Shown here in pieces: positions 1 through 7,172 of a stretch of 64,000 nucleotides of DNA. Under the pieces are notes generated by a model. That model saw only the letters and a program-made list of their open reading frames with translations. It made no database searches and was not told where the DNA came from. The stretch is from Lichenicoccus sp965276875 (GTDB lineage Bacteria; Pseudomonadota; Alphaproteobacteria; Acetobacterales; Acetobacteraceae). Position numbers and translations under genes: made by a program. Positions within the stretch are counted from its first letter, which is position 1. The number at the start of each line of letters is the position of its first letter. Location of the stretch: the NCBI RefSeq assembly GCF_965276875.1, contig NZ_OZ255701.1, positions 1,550,001 through 1,614,000 on the forward strand. The letters run 5' to 3'.

Positions 1-1070
1 TGGCCGGTGTCGATATCGAGCTCGACGCTCATTCCGGCGCGCAAATCCCCCGCGCTCCCGCGATGCGCGACGCTGACCCGCAAGGGGATGCGCTGCACCA
101 CCTTGACCCAGTTGCCAGACGTGTTCTGCGCCGGCAGCACCGAGAACTCCGAGCCGCTGGCCGGGGCGACGCTCTGCACCGTGCCGTGCCAAACCTGCCC
201 CGGATAGGTGTCGACATGGACATCAACGGCATCACCCGGCCGCACCCAGGTCAATTCCGTCTCCTTTGGATTGCCCTCGGCCCAGACCTGCTTGGTCGAG
301 ACCAGAGCGAAGGCTGGTGTCGCGGCGGCGAGATACATACCCGGCTGCACGCTATCCACCTGGGTGACAATGCCGTCGAAAGGTGCGCGAACCACGGTAT
401 GCTCGAGTTCGCGCTCGGCCTCGTCCACCCGTGCCTGCGCCTGGGCGTAGGCTGGCGTCTGGGTCGCATCGATATCGGCGTTGCCGCCGAGCTTGGCGAG
501 CTGCAAATCGCCCTGCGACTGGAGCGCGTTCACCGATTGCTGGTCGGCCGCGAGCTTGAAGCGGGCATCATCGGTTTCCGCGCGTGTCGCCGCCCCGGTG
601 CCGACCAGGCCGGCAAATCGCTTGAAGTCCTCCTGGTCGGACCGCACCAGCGCCTCGCGCGCCTGCACCTCGTGCTGCTGGCGCTGATAGTCACGCTTCA
701 TCGCGGCCACATCCAGCACAACCTGGCCGCGCGCCGCCTTGGCACCGTCGAGCGCGATCCTGAATGGCCGTTGGTTTAACCGAAACAGTACCTCGCCTCG
801 ATGCACGCGCTGGCCCTCATGCACCGCGACCACGGACACGATGCCGGAGACGTCAGTACTTACCGAAAGCCTCGCCGCCTGAACTGTGGCATCGTCGATC
901 GAGACGATTCGACCGCTCTCCAGCCACCAGGCCGCGGCCGCGACAAGCAGGACCACGACCCCGCCCAGGATCAGCAACGGCCGCAGCACACGACTACGCC
1001 AGCGCGCGCCACTGCGCGTGCCGGCATTATCCTTGCCCACGCGCGCGTCGATGCCGGTTGCCTGCGACAT
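1..1070 (-). CDS. HlyD/EmrA-family membrane fusion protein (partial, C-terminus off window)
   Basis: Periplasmic adaptor of a multidrug export system of the EmrAB or HlyD type, linking an inner-membrane pump to an outer-membrane channel. About 356 residues are visible and the reading frame is still open at the left edge. A cytoplasmic N-terminus is followed by one membrane segment (about residues 27-47, LLILGGVVVLLVAAAAWW). A lipoyl/biotinyl-like half motif comes next (VHEGQRVHRGEVLF), then a helical hairpin rich in Q, A and R. The second half motif reads VVRAPFDGIVTQV, and a beta-barrel region follows. The ATG shares one base with the stop of the upstream MarR gene (TGATG), so the two are probably co-transcribed and translationally coupled. 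An EmrB-type (DHA2) permease would be expected next, outside the window. The family call is secure; the substrate is unknown. Confidence 0.88.
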   Translation of the reverse strand, partial: MSQATGIDARVGKDNAGTRSGARWRSRVLRPLLILGGVVVLLVAAAAWWLESGRIVSIDDATVQAARLSVSTDVSGIVSVVAVHEGQRVHRGEVLFRLNQRPFRIALDGAKAARGQVVLDVAAMKRDYQRQQHEVQAREALVRSDQEDFKRFAGLVGTGAATRAETDDARFKLAADQQSVNALQSQGDLQLAKLGGNADIDATQTPAYAQAQARVDEAERELEHTVVRAPFDGIVTQVDSVQPGMYLAAATPAFALVSTKQVWAEGNPKETELTWVRPGDAVDVHVDTYPGQVWHGTVQSVAPASGSEFSVLPAQNTSGNWVKVVQRIPLRVSVAHRGSAGDLRAGMSVELDIDTG

Positions 1071-1534
1071 CACGCACTCGCCTGCAATTCGCCGGCGAGC
1101 GGCCGTCGGCAGACACCGATATTGGTCTTCATGCGCAAAAGCACCTCGGAGACGTTCTGCAGCTCCGAGTCGGCGATATTTTCGGTCAGCAGCTTGCCAA
1201 TTGCTTCGCGCTGCACGTCCATCGCCGCCAGCACCGGCGTGGCCTCAGGGCGCAGATGCAACCGCCAGATGCGCCGGTCGCTCGGATCGGACCGCCGCTC
1301 GACCAGACCGCGCGACTCCAGCCGGTCGACGAGCCTGCCGACGGAAATCGGCTCCACCTCGAGAATTTCGGCTAATGCACGCTGCGTAAGACCCGGCGCA
1401 CGCTTTACCCGGCTCAGGATCATCCATTGCGCGCGGGTCATGCCGTGCAGGCGTGCGCGCTTATCCGCCTCGGTGCGGATCAACCGGGCCAAGTCGTTGA
1501 GCAGGATCAGCAGATCGCCGGCTGTCGTTTTCAC
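1070..1534 (-). CDS. MarR-family transcriptional regulator
   Basis: A 154-residue winged-helix regulator, a normal MarR size. The recognition region is LTQRALAEILEVEPISVGRLVDRLE (shown here only as a span, about residues 49-73), followed by a wing containing SDPSDRRIW, the usual D-x-R-D/R-x-x MarR wing. It lies directly upstream of, and overlaps by one base, an EmrA-type adaptor, which is the common arrangement for a local repressor of a drug exporter. The start is a GTG at 1534. A good -35 box (TTGACA, 1569-1564) and a weaker -10 (CATAGA, 1546-1541) would put the transcript start almost on the GTG, so the mRNA may be leaderless. Self-repression through the half-palindrome at 1539-1549 is inferred. 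Confidence 0.87.
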   Translation of the reverse strand: MKTTAGDLLILLNDLARLIRTEADKRARLHGMTRAQWMILSRVKRAPGLTQRALAEILEVEPISVGRLVDRLESRGLVERRSDPSDRRIWRLHLRPEATPVLAAMDVQREAIGKLLTENIADSELQNVSEVLLRMKTNIGVCRRPLAGELQASA

Positions 1535-1538
1535 AGCA

Positions 1539-1569
1539 TATCTATGATAAGCACCGTTACGATTGTCAA
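1539..1569 (-). promoter_or_regulatory. Candidate promoter and operator of the marR-emrA operon
   Basis: On the minus strand TTGACA (1569-1564) is followed after 17 bases by CATAGA (1546-1541). A short inverted repeat TATC-TAT-GATA (1539-1549) covers the -10 box. MarR proteins usually bind such short AT-rich palindromes, so autorepression is likely. The -10 match is only three of six bases. The same 87-base gap also has to carry the promoter of the divergent ABC importer. Confidence 0.4.
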
Positions 1570-1621
1570 GCGGCGGTCATGCACGGTTGGCGGCCCGCTT
1601 CAAGCATGGCAGCCTGTCCTG

Positions 1622-3286
1622 ATGCGCATAGCCTGCCTCGCCGCTCTCTTATGCCTCTGCGCCGCGGCACCGATAGCGGCCCCCTATCAGCCCGCGCATC
1701 GCGGCGGCACCTTGCGGCTCACCGCCGATGGCGGCGCCGGCACGCTCGACCCGCAGATCAACTATCTCACCGAGGGCGCGCAGGTCCTCGCGGTTACCAA
1801 CGATACGCTGACCAACTTCGCCAAGGTCAACGGCCCTGGCAGCAGCACCCTGGTCGCCGACCTTGCCGAGTCGTTGCCGACGCCCACCGACGGCGGCCGC
1901 ACCTACGTATTTCACCTGCGTCGGGGGATCCGCTTTTCCACCGGCCAGCCGGTGCGGCCGAGCGATGTACTCGCGACCATGCGCCGGATTTTCGAGGTCG
2001 GCAGCCCGACCGCCGGCAGCTTCTTTGGCGGGATCGTCGGCGCCAGCCTCTGCCTCAGGCATCCGCGCCACTGCACCCTGGCCGGCGGCGTCGAAGCCGA
2101 TGACGCGGCGGGCACCGTCACTTTCCACTTGACCCAGCCGGACGGCGAGTTCTTCGACAAGCTGGCGATGCCGCATGCCTCGGTGCTTCCGGCAGACACC
2201 CCACTGCACGACCTCGGCAACACGCCCGCCGCCGCCACCGGCCCCTACATGATCGTCTCGTACGATCCCAATCGCGGCATGCGGCTGGAACGCAACCCGT
2301 ATTTCCATGTCTGGAACCCACTGGCGCAGCCGCAGGGTTACGTCGATACGATCCAATATGATTTCGGCCTCTCCGACGAGGCTCAGGTCACCGCCGTTGA
2401 GAATGGCCATTATGACTGGATGTTCGACAACAAGCCGCTCGACCGTCTCGGCGAGCTCGGCGGCAACTACACCAGTCAGGTGCATATCGAGCCGGTGTTC
2501 GCGCTCTACTACGTGCCGATGAACGTAAACCTGCCGCCGTTCGACCATCTCAAGGCGCGCCAGGCGGTCAACTACGCGGTCAACCGTACCGCCATGGCAA
2601 TCTTCTATGGCGGCACTGCGATTGCAACGCCGCTATGCGAGATGGTGCCGACCGGAATCCCCGGACGCCTCAATGCCTGCTTCTATACGAAGGGTGCGAA
2701 CATCGCCCATCCCGCACTGCTTTGGCAAAAGCCCGATCTCGCGCGCGCACGCGCCCTGGTCGAACAGAGCGGTACCAAGGGAATGAAGGTCACGCTGATC
2801 GTCTCGGACCGCGCCGTCGACCGCGCGATGGGCATCTATCTGCTCAACATGCTTCGCCGGATCGGCTACGACGCCAGCGTCAAATTCATCACCAATTCGA
2901 TTCAGTTCACCTACGTCCAGAATACCAACAACAAGGTGCAGATCAGCCTGTCCGACTGGTATTGCGACTATCCGGCGGCCTCGAATTTCCTCGACGATCT
3001 GTTCGGCTGCGAGAACTTCCATCCGGGATCAGACTCGTCCGTCAATATTTCCGGCTTTTGCGACCGCGCTGTCCAGGAAACAATGCAGCGTGCCGTGCGC
3101 GTCTCGGCGTCCGATGCCGCCGCCGGCCAGGCGCTCTGGTCGCAGGTCAGCCGCGAGATCATGCAGGCCTCGCCCGCGGCACCGCTGATCCAGATGAAAT
3201 ATGTTGTTTTTGTCTCCAAGCGGCTTGGCCACTTCACCTACACGCTGCTCTACCACACGCTATTCTCGCAGGTCTGGGTACGATGA
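1622..3286 (+). CDS. ABC transporter substrate-binding protein, peptide/opine type (SBP_bac_5)
   Basis: Periplasmic binding protein of about 554 residues, the usual size for family 5 (DppA, OppA, NikA). The chosen ATG gives a clean signal peptide (MRIACLAALLCLCAAAPIAA). A typical domain I opening follows, with GGTLRL and later TLDPQINYL. The family signature region is present around FHLRRGIRFSTGQPVRPSDV, and the C-terminal half has the expected alternation of domains. The stop overlaps the next start as ATGA, beginning a five-gene operon with two permeases and two ATPases. The order SBP, DppC-type, DppB-type, ATPase, ATPase differs from the classical dppABCDF. The ligand cannot be read from sequence; di- or oligopeptides, opines, glutathione or metal chelates are all handled by this family. 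Confidence 0.87.
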   Translation: MRIACLAALLCLCAAAPIAAPYQPAHRGGTLRLTADGGAGTLDPQINYLTEGAQVLAVTNDTLTNFAKVNGPGSSTLVADLAESLPTPTDGGRTYVFHLRRGIRFSTGQPVRPSDVLATMRRIFEVGSPTAGSFFGGIVGASLCLRHPRHCTLAGGVEADDAAGTVTFHLTQPDGEFFDKLAMPHASVLPADTPLHDLGNTPAAATGPYMIVSYDPNRGMRLERNPYFHVWNPLAQPQGYVDTIQYDFGLSDEAQVTAVENGHYDWMFDNKPLDRLGELGGNYTSQVHIEPVFALYYVPMNVNLPPFDHLKARQAVNYAVNRTAMAIFYGGTAIATPLCEMVPTGIPGRLNACFYTKGANIAHPALLWQKPDLARARALVEQSGTKGMKVTLIVSDRAVDRAMGIYLLNMLRRIGYDASVKFITNSIQFTYVQNTNNKVQISLSDWYCDYPAASNFLDDLFGCENFHPGSDSSVNISGFCDRAVQETMQRAVRVSASDAAAGQALWSQVSREIMQASPAAPLIQMKYVVFVSKRLGHFTYTLLYHTLFSQVWVR

Positions 3287-4272
3287 CGCCGCGCAACGGA
3301 CCCTGGATCACGGCGCTCCGCGCCTTCGCGCGCGACCGCGGCGCGATTTCGGCAAGTGCGGGACTAATGCTGATCGTGTTCGCCTGCCTTGCGGCCCCCC
3401 TCTACGCACATCGCATCGCCCACACCGATCCCTTCGATTCCGACGTCGCCGCAACCTTCACCATGCACGGTCACGACGTCGCGGTGATGCAGCCCGACGA
3501 CAATCCGCTGCATCTCGGCCTGTCGCCGGTGGGACCCACTTGGCGCGCCGCCTATCTGCTCGGCGCCGACAGCCAGGGCCGCGACGTCGCCGCCCGGCTG
3601 CTCTATGGCGGCCGCAACTCGCTGCTGATCAGCGCCGCCGCCACCGTGCTGTGCGTTATCATGGCGACGATCGTCGGCATCGTCTCCGGCTTTTTCGGCG
3701 GCATTGTCGATGCCACTTTGTCGCGGCTGATGGACATCATGTGGGCGGTGCCGGTCTATCTGTTCGCGATCTCGCTCTCCATCGTCACCATCAGCCAGGG
3801 CCTGCGCTTGGGTCCGATCACGATAGAATCCAACAATCTGCTGCTGCCGATCGGAATCATTGCCCTGGTCTATGTGCCCTATGCGGCGCGCCCGATCCGC
3901 GGTCAGGTGCTTTCACTGCGTAACAGCGAATTTGTTCTCGCCGCCACCGGCCTCGGCGCCGGACGCGCGCGCATCCTGCTGCGCGACATTCTGCCGAACG
4001 TCTCCGGCACCATCATCGTGCTGGCACCGCTGCTGATGGCGCTGGCAATGCTGGCAGAATCGGCACTCTCGTTCCTGTCGATCGGCGTGCAGGCGCCGGC
4101 GGCAAGCTGGGGCACCATCATCCAGGACGGCACCGGCCTGATCTATACACGACCGATGGTCGCCTTCGCCCCGGGGCTTGCCATCGTGCTGACCGTGCTG
4201 GCCCTGAACATCATCGGAGACGGCCTGCGCGACGCGCTCGACGTGCGCGACACCAGCCGCAGGCGCGCATGA
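3283..4272 (+). CDS. ABC transporter permease, DppC/OppC type
   Basis: Inner-membrane subunit of about 329 residues. It starts at the ATG that overlaps the stop of the binding-protein gene (ATGA). A first membrane segment near residues 20-38 is followed by a periplasmic insertion of about 70 residues. The family motif LGADSQGRDVAARLLYGG comes next, and then five further membrane segments. The cytoplasmic EAA loop, which docks on the ATPase, is recognisable around AATGLGAGRARILLRDILPN. This is the DppC-like partner, as shown by its motif of the LGTDxxGRDxxSR kind. It overlaps the next permease by four bases. Confidence 0.88.
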   Translation: MTPRNGPWITALRAFARDRGAISASAGLMLIVFACLAAPLYAHRIAHTDPFDSDVAATFTMHGHDVAVMQPDDNPLHLGLSPVGPTWRAAYLLGADSQGRDVAARLLYGGRNSLLISAAATVLCVIMATIVGIVSGFFGGIVDATLSRLMDIMWAVPVYLFAISLSIVTISQGLRLGPITIESNNLLLPIGIIALVYVPYAARPIRGQVLSLRNSEFVLAATGLGAGRARILLRDILPNVSGTIIVLAPLLMALAMLAESALSFLSIGVQAPAASWGTIIQDGTGLIYTRPMVAFAPGLAIVLTVLALNIIGDGLRDALDVRDTSRRRA

Positions 4273-5243
4273 CCTTCGCCATTCTCCGCCGCCTCGGCCA
4301 GACCGTGTTCGTGCTGCTGGGCATCAGCGTGCTGGTGTTCCTGATCTTCTTCGCAACTCCCGGCGCCGATCCCACCGCGCGGATCGCCGGGCGCAATGCC
4401 TCGCCCGAAACCTTGGCACTGGTCCGGCACGAATACGGCTTCGACCATCCGCTGCCGGTGCAGTACATGCGCATGATGGAGAAGCTGTTCGTCACCCGCG
4501 ACCTCACCTCGTTCGTCGATCACGGCGAAAAGGTTGTGCCCGAGGTGTTCCACGCCGCCCCGGTGACGCTGTCGCTGGTCGGTGGTGCCGCCGTCGTCTG
4601 GGTGCTGGCCTCCATCGCGATGGGCACCCTGGCCACAGCAACACGCGGCACTTTGCTCGATCGCGGCCTGATGATCGCAGGATTGATCGGCATCTCGATG
4701 CCGGTGTTCTGGCTCGGCGAGGTGGTCAACCTGTTCACCCAAAGCCGGCTGCACGACACCTGGCTGTTCTCCTGGGTGCCGGGCCTCGGCTATGTGCCGC
4801 TGACGCAACACCCGCTCGGCTGGTTTCGCGCTTTGGTAATCCCGTGGTGCACCCTCGCCGTGCTGTTCATCGGCATCTATGGCCGTGTGCTGCGTGCCGA
4901 CCTTGTCGCCTCCTACAGCGAGGATTTCATGCGCACTGCCCAGGCCAAAGGGCTGTCCGCGAGCCGGGTGCTGTTCCGCCACGGCCTGCGCACCTCGATG
5001 ATCACCTTCGTCTCGCTGTTCGGCCTGGATTTCGCGCAGCTCGTCGGCGGCGGTGCGCTGCTCACCGAAGTGGTGTTCGGGCTGCAGGGAGTGGGTCGGC
5101 TGACCTATCAGGCCTTGGCCAATCTCGATTTGCCGCTGATCATGGCGACCGTCATGTATTCCGCCTGCTTTGTCGTGCTGGCCAACGCGGTCGTCGATAT
5201 CGTCTACGTGTTTCTCGATCCGCGTGTGCGCGATGGAAGATAG
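4269..5243 (+). CDS. ABC transporter permease, DppB/OppB type
   Basis: Second inner-membrane subunit, 324 residues. Its N-terminus (ILRRLGQTVFVLLGISVLVF) is the classical DppB start, with the first helix followed by PGADPTARIAG. The region from about residue 100 carries the BPD_transp_1 fold, and the EAA loop reads MRTAQAKGLSASRVLFRHGLR (span about residues 220-240). It overlaps the upstream permease by ATGA and the downstream ATPase by 11 bases, so the complex is probably made in fixed proportions. Confidence 0.9.
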   Translation: MTFAILRRLGQTVFVLLGISVLVFLIFFATPGADPTARIAGRNASPETLALVRHEYGFDHPLPVQYMRMMEKLFVTRDLTSFVDHGEKVVPEVFHAAPVTLSLVGGAAVVWVLASIAMGTLATATRGTLLDRGLMIAGLIGISMPVFWLGEVVNLFTQSRLHDTWLFSWVPGLGYVPLTQHPLGWFRALVIPWCTLAVLFIGIYGRVLRADLVASYSEDFMRTAQAKGLSASRVLFRHGLRTSMITFVSLFGLDFAQLVGGGALLTEVVFGLQGVGRLTYQALANLDLPLIMATVMYSACFVVLANAVVDIVYVFLDPRVRDGR

Positions 5244-6198
5244 CCTGCTCGCCATCGAGAACCTCAGCGTCGCACTGCCGAGTACCCGCGGCCGCTTCGT
5301 GCGTATCATCGAGAACCTCTCGCTCAGGGTCGCACCCCGCGAAATCCTCGGCATCGTTGGCGAATCCGGATCCGGCAAGAGCATGACCGCGCTCGCCATC
5401 ATGGGTCTGATCGACGCACCCGGCGCCCGCGTCACCGGCTCGGTGCGCTACAAGGGCCGCGAATTGCTGGGCCTGCGACCGCGCGAACTCCGCCACCTAC
5501 GCGGGCGCGAGATCGCGATGATCTTCCAGGACCCGATGGCCGCCCTCACCCCGGTGCTCACCATCGGTTGGCAGATCGACGAGCAAATCCGCGCGCATGA
5601 GTCGCTGACCCGCACCGGCGCCCGCGCGCGTACCCTCGACCTGCTCGACGCGATGGGTGTTGCCGACCCGAAGCGCACCGCCGAGCGCTATCCGCACCAG
5701 CTCTCCGGCGGTCTACGACAGCGCGCAATGATCGCAATGGCGCTGTCGTGCAATCCGTCCTTGCTGATCGCCGACGAACCCACCACTGCACTGGACGTCA
5801 CCGTCCAGGCGCAGATTCTCGAACTGCTGCGGAGCCTGACACGCGATTTCGGCTCCGCGATCCTGCTGATCACCCACGACATGGGCGTGGTCGCCGAGAC
5901 CTGCGACCGTGTCCTCGTGCTCTATAGCGGCAACCTCGCCGAGCGCGGACCGACCGAAGCCCTCTTCGCCCGTCCCGGCCATCCCTACACCGCGGCCCTG
6001 CTCGCCTCGATCCCGCCTCTGCGCGGCGACCGCCTCGCGAGATTGCCGCAGATCGCGGGCCAGCCGCCCAATCCCGCCGAACGCCCAGAAGGCTGTCCGT
6101 TCCAGCCGCGATGCGCCCATGCCTACGCCGCCTGTGAGGCGCGCCCAGCACTCGTCACCCGCGGAGACCAGGACATCGCATGCGTGCTGGCGACGTAA
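5233..6198 (+). CDS. ABC transporter ATP-binding protein, DppD type
   Basis: Cytoplasmic ATPase, about 321 residues from the chosen ATG (MEDSLLAIENLSV), which lies in the end of the permease gene. Walker A is GESGSGKS, the signature is LSGGLRQRAMIAMAL and Walker B is LLIADEPTTALD, with the D-loop following. The C-terminal oligopeptide-transporter extension has the clustered cysteines CPFQPRCAHAYAACEARP that are found in DppD/OppD proteins. An in-frame ATG 63 bases upstream lies deeper in the permease gene and is less likely. The second ATPase begins before this gene stops, an overlap of 19 bases. Confidence 0.92.
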   Translation: MEDSLLAIENLSVALPSTRGRFVRIIENLSLRVAPREILGIVGESGSGKSMTALAIMGLIDAPGARVTGSVRYKGRELLGLRPRELRHLRGREIAMIFQDPMAALTPVLTIGWQIDEQIRAHESLTRTGARARTLDLLDAMGVADPKRTAERYPHQLSGGLRQRAMIAMALSCNPSLLIADEPTTALDVTVQAQILELLRSLTRDFGSAILLITHDMGVVAETCDRVLVLYSGNLAERGPTEALFARPGHPYTAALLASIPPLRGDRLARLPQIAGQPPNPAERPEGCPFQPRCAHAYAACEARPALVTRGDQDIACVLAT

Positions 6199-7172
6199 AC
6201 CATCCGCTGATCGAGACGCGCCATCTTGTCAAGCACTACCGGATCGGACGCGGCGTGACCCTGCGCGCGCTGGACGACGTGTCGCTCACGGTCATGCCTG
6301 GCCAGACGCTCGGCCTGGTCGGCGAGTCTGGTTGCGGCAAATCAACCCTCGGCCGTTGCCTGCTCCAACTCACCACCATCACCGGCGGACAAATCCTGTT
6401 CGACGGCCGCGACATCAGCGGGCTTTCCGAACGCGCGTTGCGCCCCTATCGCCCCCAGATGCAGATGGTGTTCCAGGATTCCGCGGCCTCGCTGAACCCG
6501 CGCCGGCGAATCGCCGACCTGCTGGCCGAACCTTTGCGCATCCATCGCGCACCCAACATCGCAGCCCGACTCCACGAACTCCTCGACCTCACCGGCCTGC
6601 CGCGCCAGGCGCTCGACCGCTACCCGCACGAGTTCTCCGGCGGCCAGCGCCAGCGCATCAACATCGCCCGCGCGCTTGCCCTCTCGCCGCGCCTGATCGT
6701 CGCTGACGAGCCGGTCTCAGCACTTGACGTGTCGATCCAGGCGCAGATCGTCAACCTGTTCGCCGACCTTCGTGAACGTCTCGGGCTCGCCTACGTCTTC
6801 ATCGCCCACGATCTCAGCGTCGTGCGCCAGATCGCCGACCGGGTCGCGGTGATGTATCTCGGCGCCATTGTCGAGCGCGGCACCACCGACGACGTGCTGC
6901 ACCGCCCGGCGCACCCCTACACGGCAGCCCTGATCTCGGCGATCCCTCGGCCGGTGGTGGGCAGCCGGGCGGGCCGTACCATCCTGATCGGCGACGTGCC
7001 GAGCCCGATCGCCCCGCCCCCTGGCTGCCGCTTCCACACCCGCTGCCCGCAGGCGCAAGCCCGCTGCCGCACCGACATCCCTGTGTTGCGCCCGGTCGAC
7101 ATCCAACACGATGTGGCCTGCCACTTTCCGCTGGTAGACGACGCTCAGAACTTCACGCCGACGCTTCCATAG
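6180..7172 (+). CDS. ABC transporter ATP-binding protein, DppF type
   Basis: Second ATPase of the importer, 330 residues. Walker A is GESGCGKST, the signature FSGGQRQRINIARAL and Walker B LIVADEPVSALD. The C-terminal cysteine motif reads CRFHTRCPQAQARC. DppD and DppF types form a heterodimer on the two permeases. It ends convergently inside the last 28 bases of the TonB-dependent receptor gene, so the two transcripts overlap tail to tail and no terminator fits between them. Confidence 0.92.
   Translation: MRAGDVNHPLIETRHLVKHYRIGRGVTLRALDDVSLTVMPGQTLGLVGESGCGKSTLGRCLLQLTTITGGQILFDGRDISGLSERALRPYRPQMQMVFQDSAASLNPRRRIADLLAEPLRIHRAPNIAARLHELLDLTGLPRQALDRYPHEFSGGQRQRINIARALALSPRLIVADEPVSALDVSIQAQIVNLFADLRERLGLAYVFIAHDLSVVRQIADRVAVMYLGAIVERGTTDDVLHRPAHPYTAALISAIPRPVVGSRAGRTILIGDVPSPIAPPPGCRFHTRCPQAQARCRTDIPVLRPVDIQHDVACHFPLVDDAQNFTPTLP

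Noticed and set aside
4143..5435. A 430-codon minus-strand frame opposite the importer permeases
   Set aside because: The sense strand encodes clear DppB/DppC-type proteins with family motifs. The antisense product is rich in H, Q, E and R and resembles no family.
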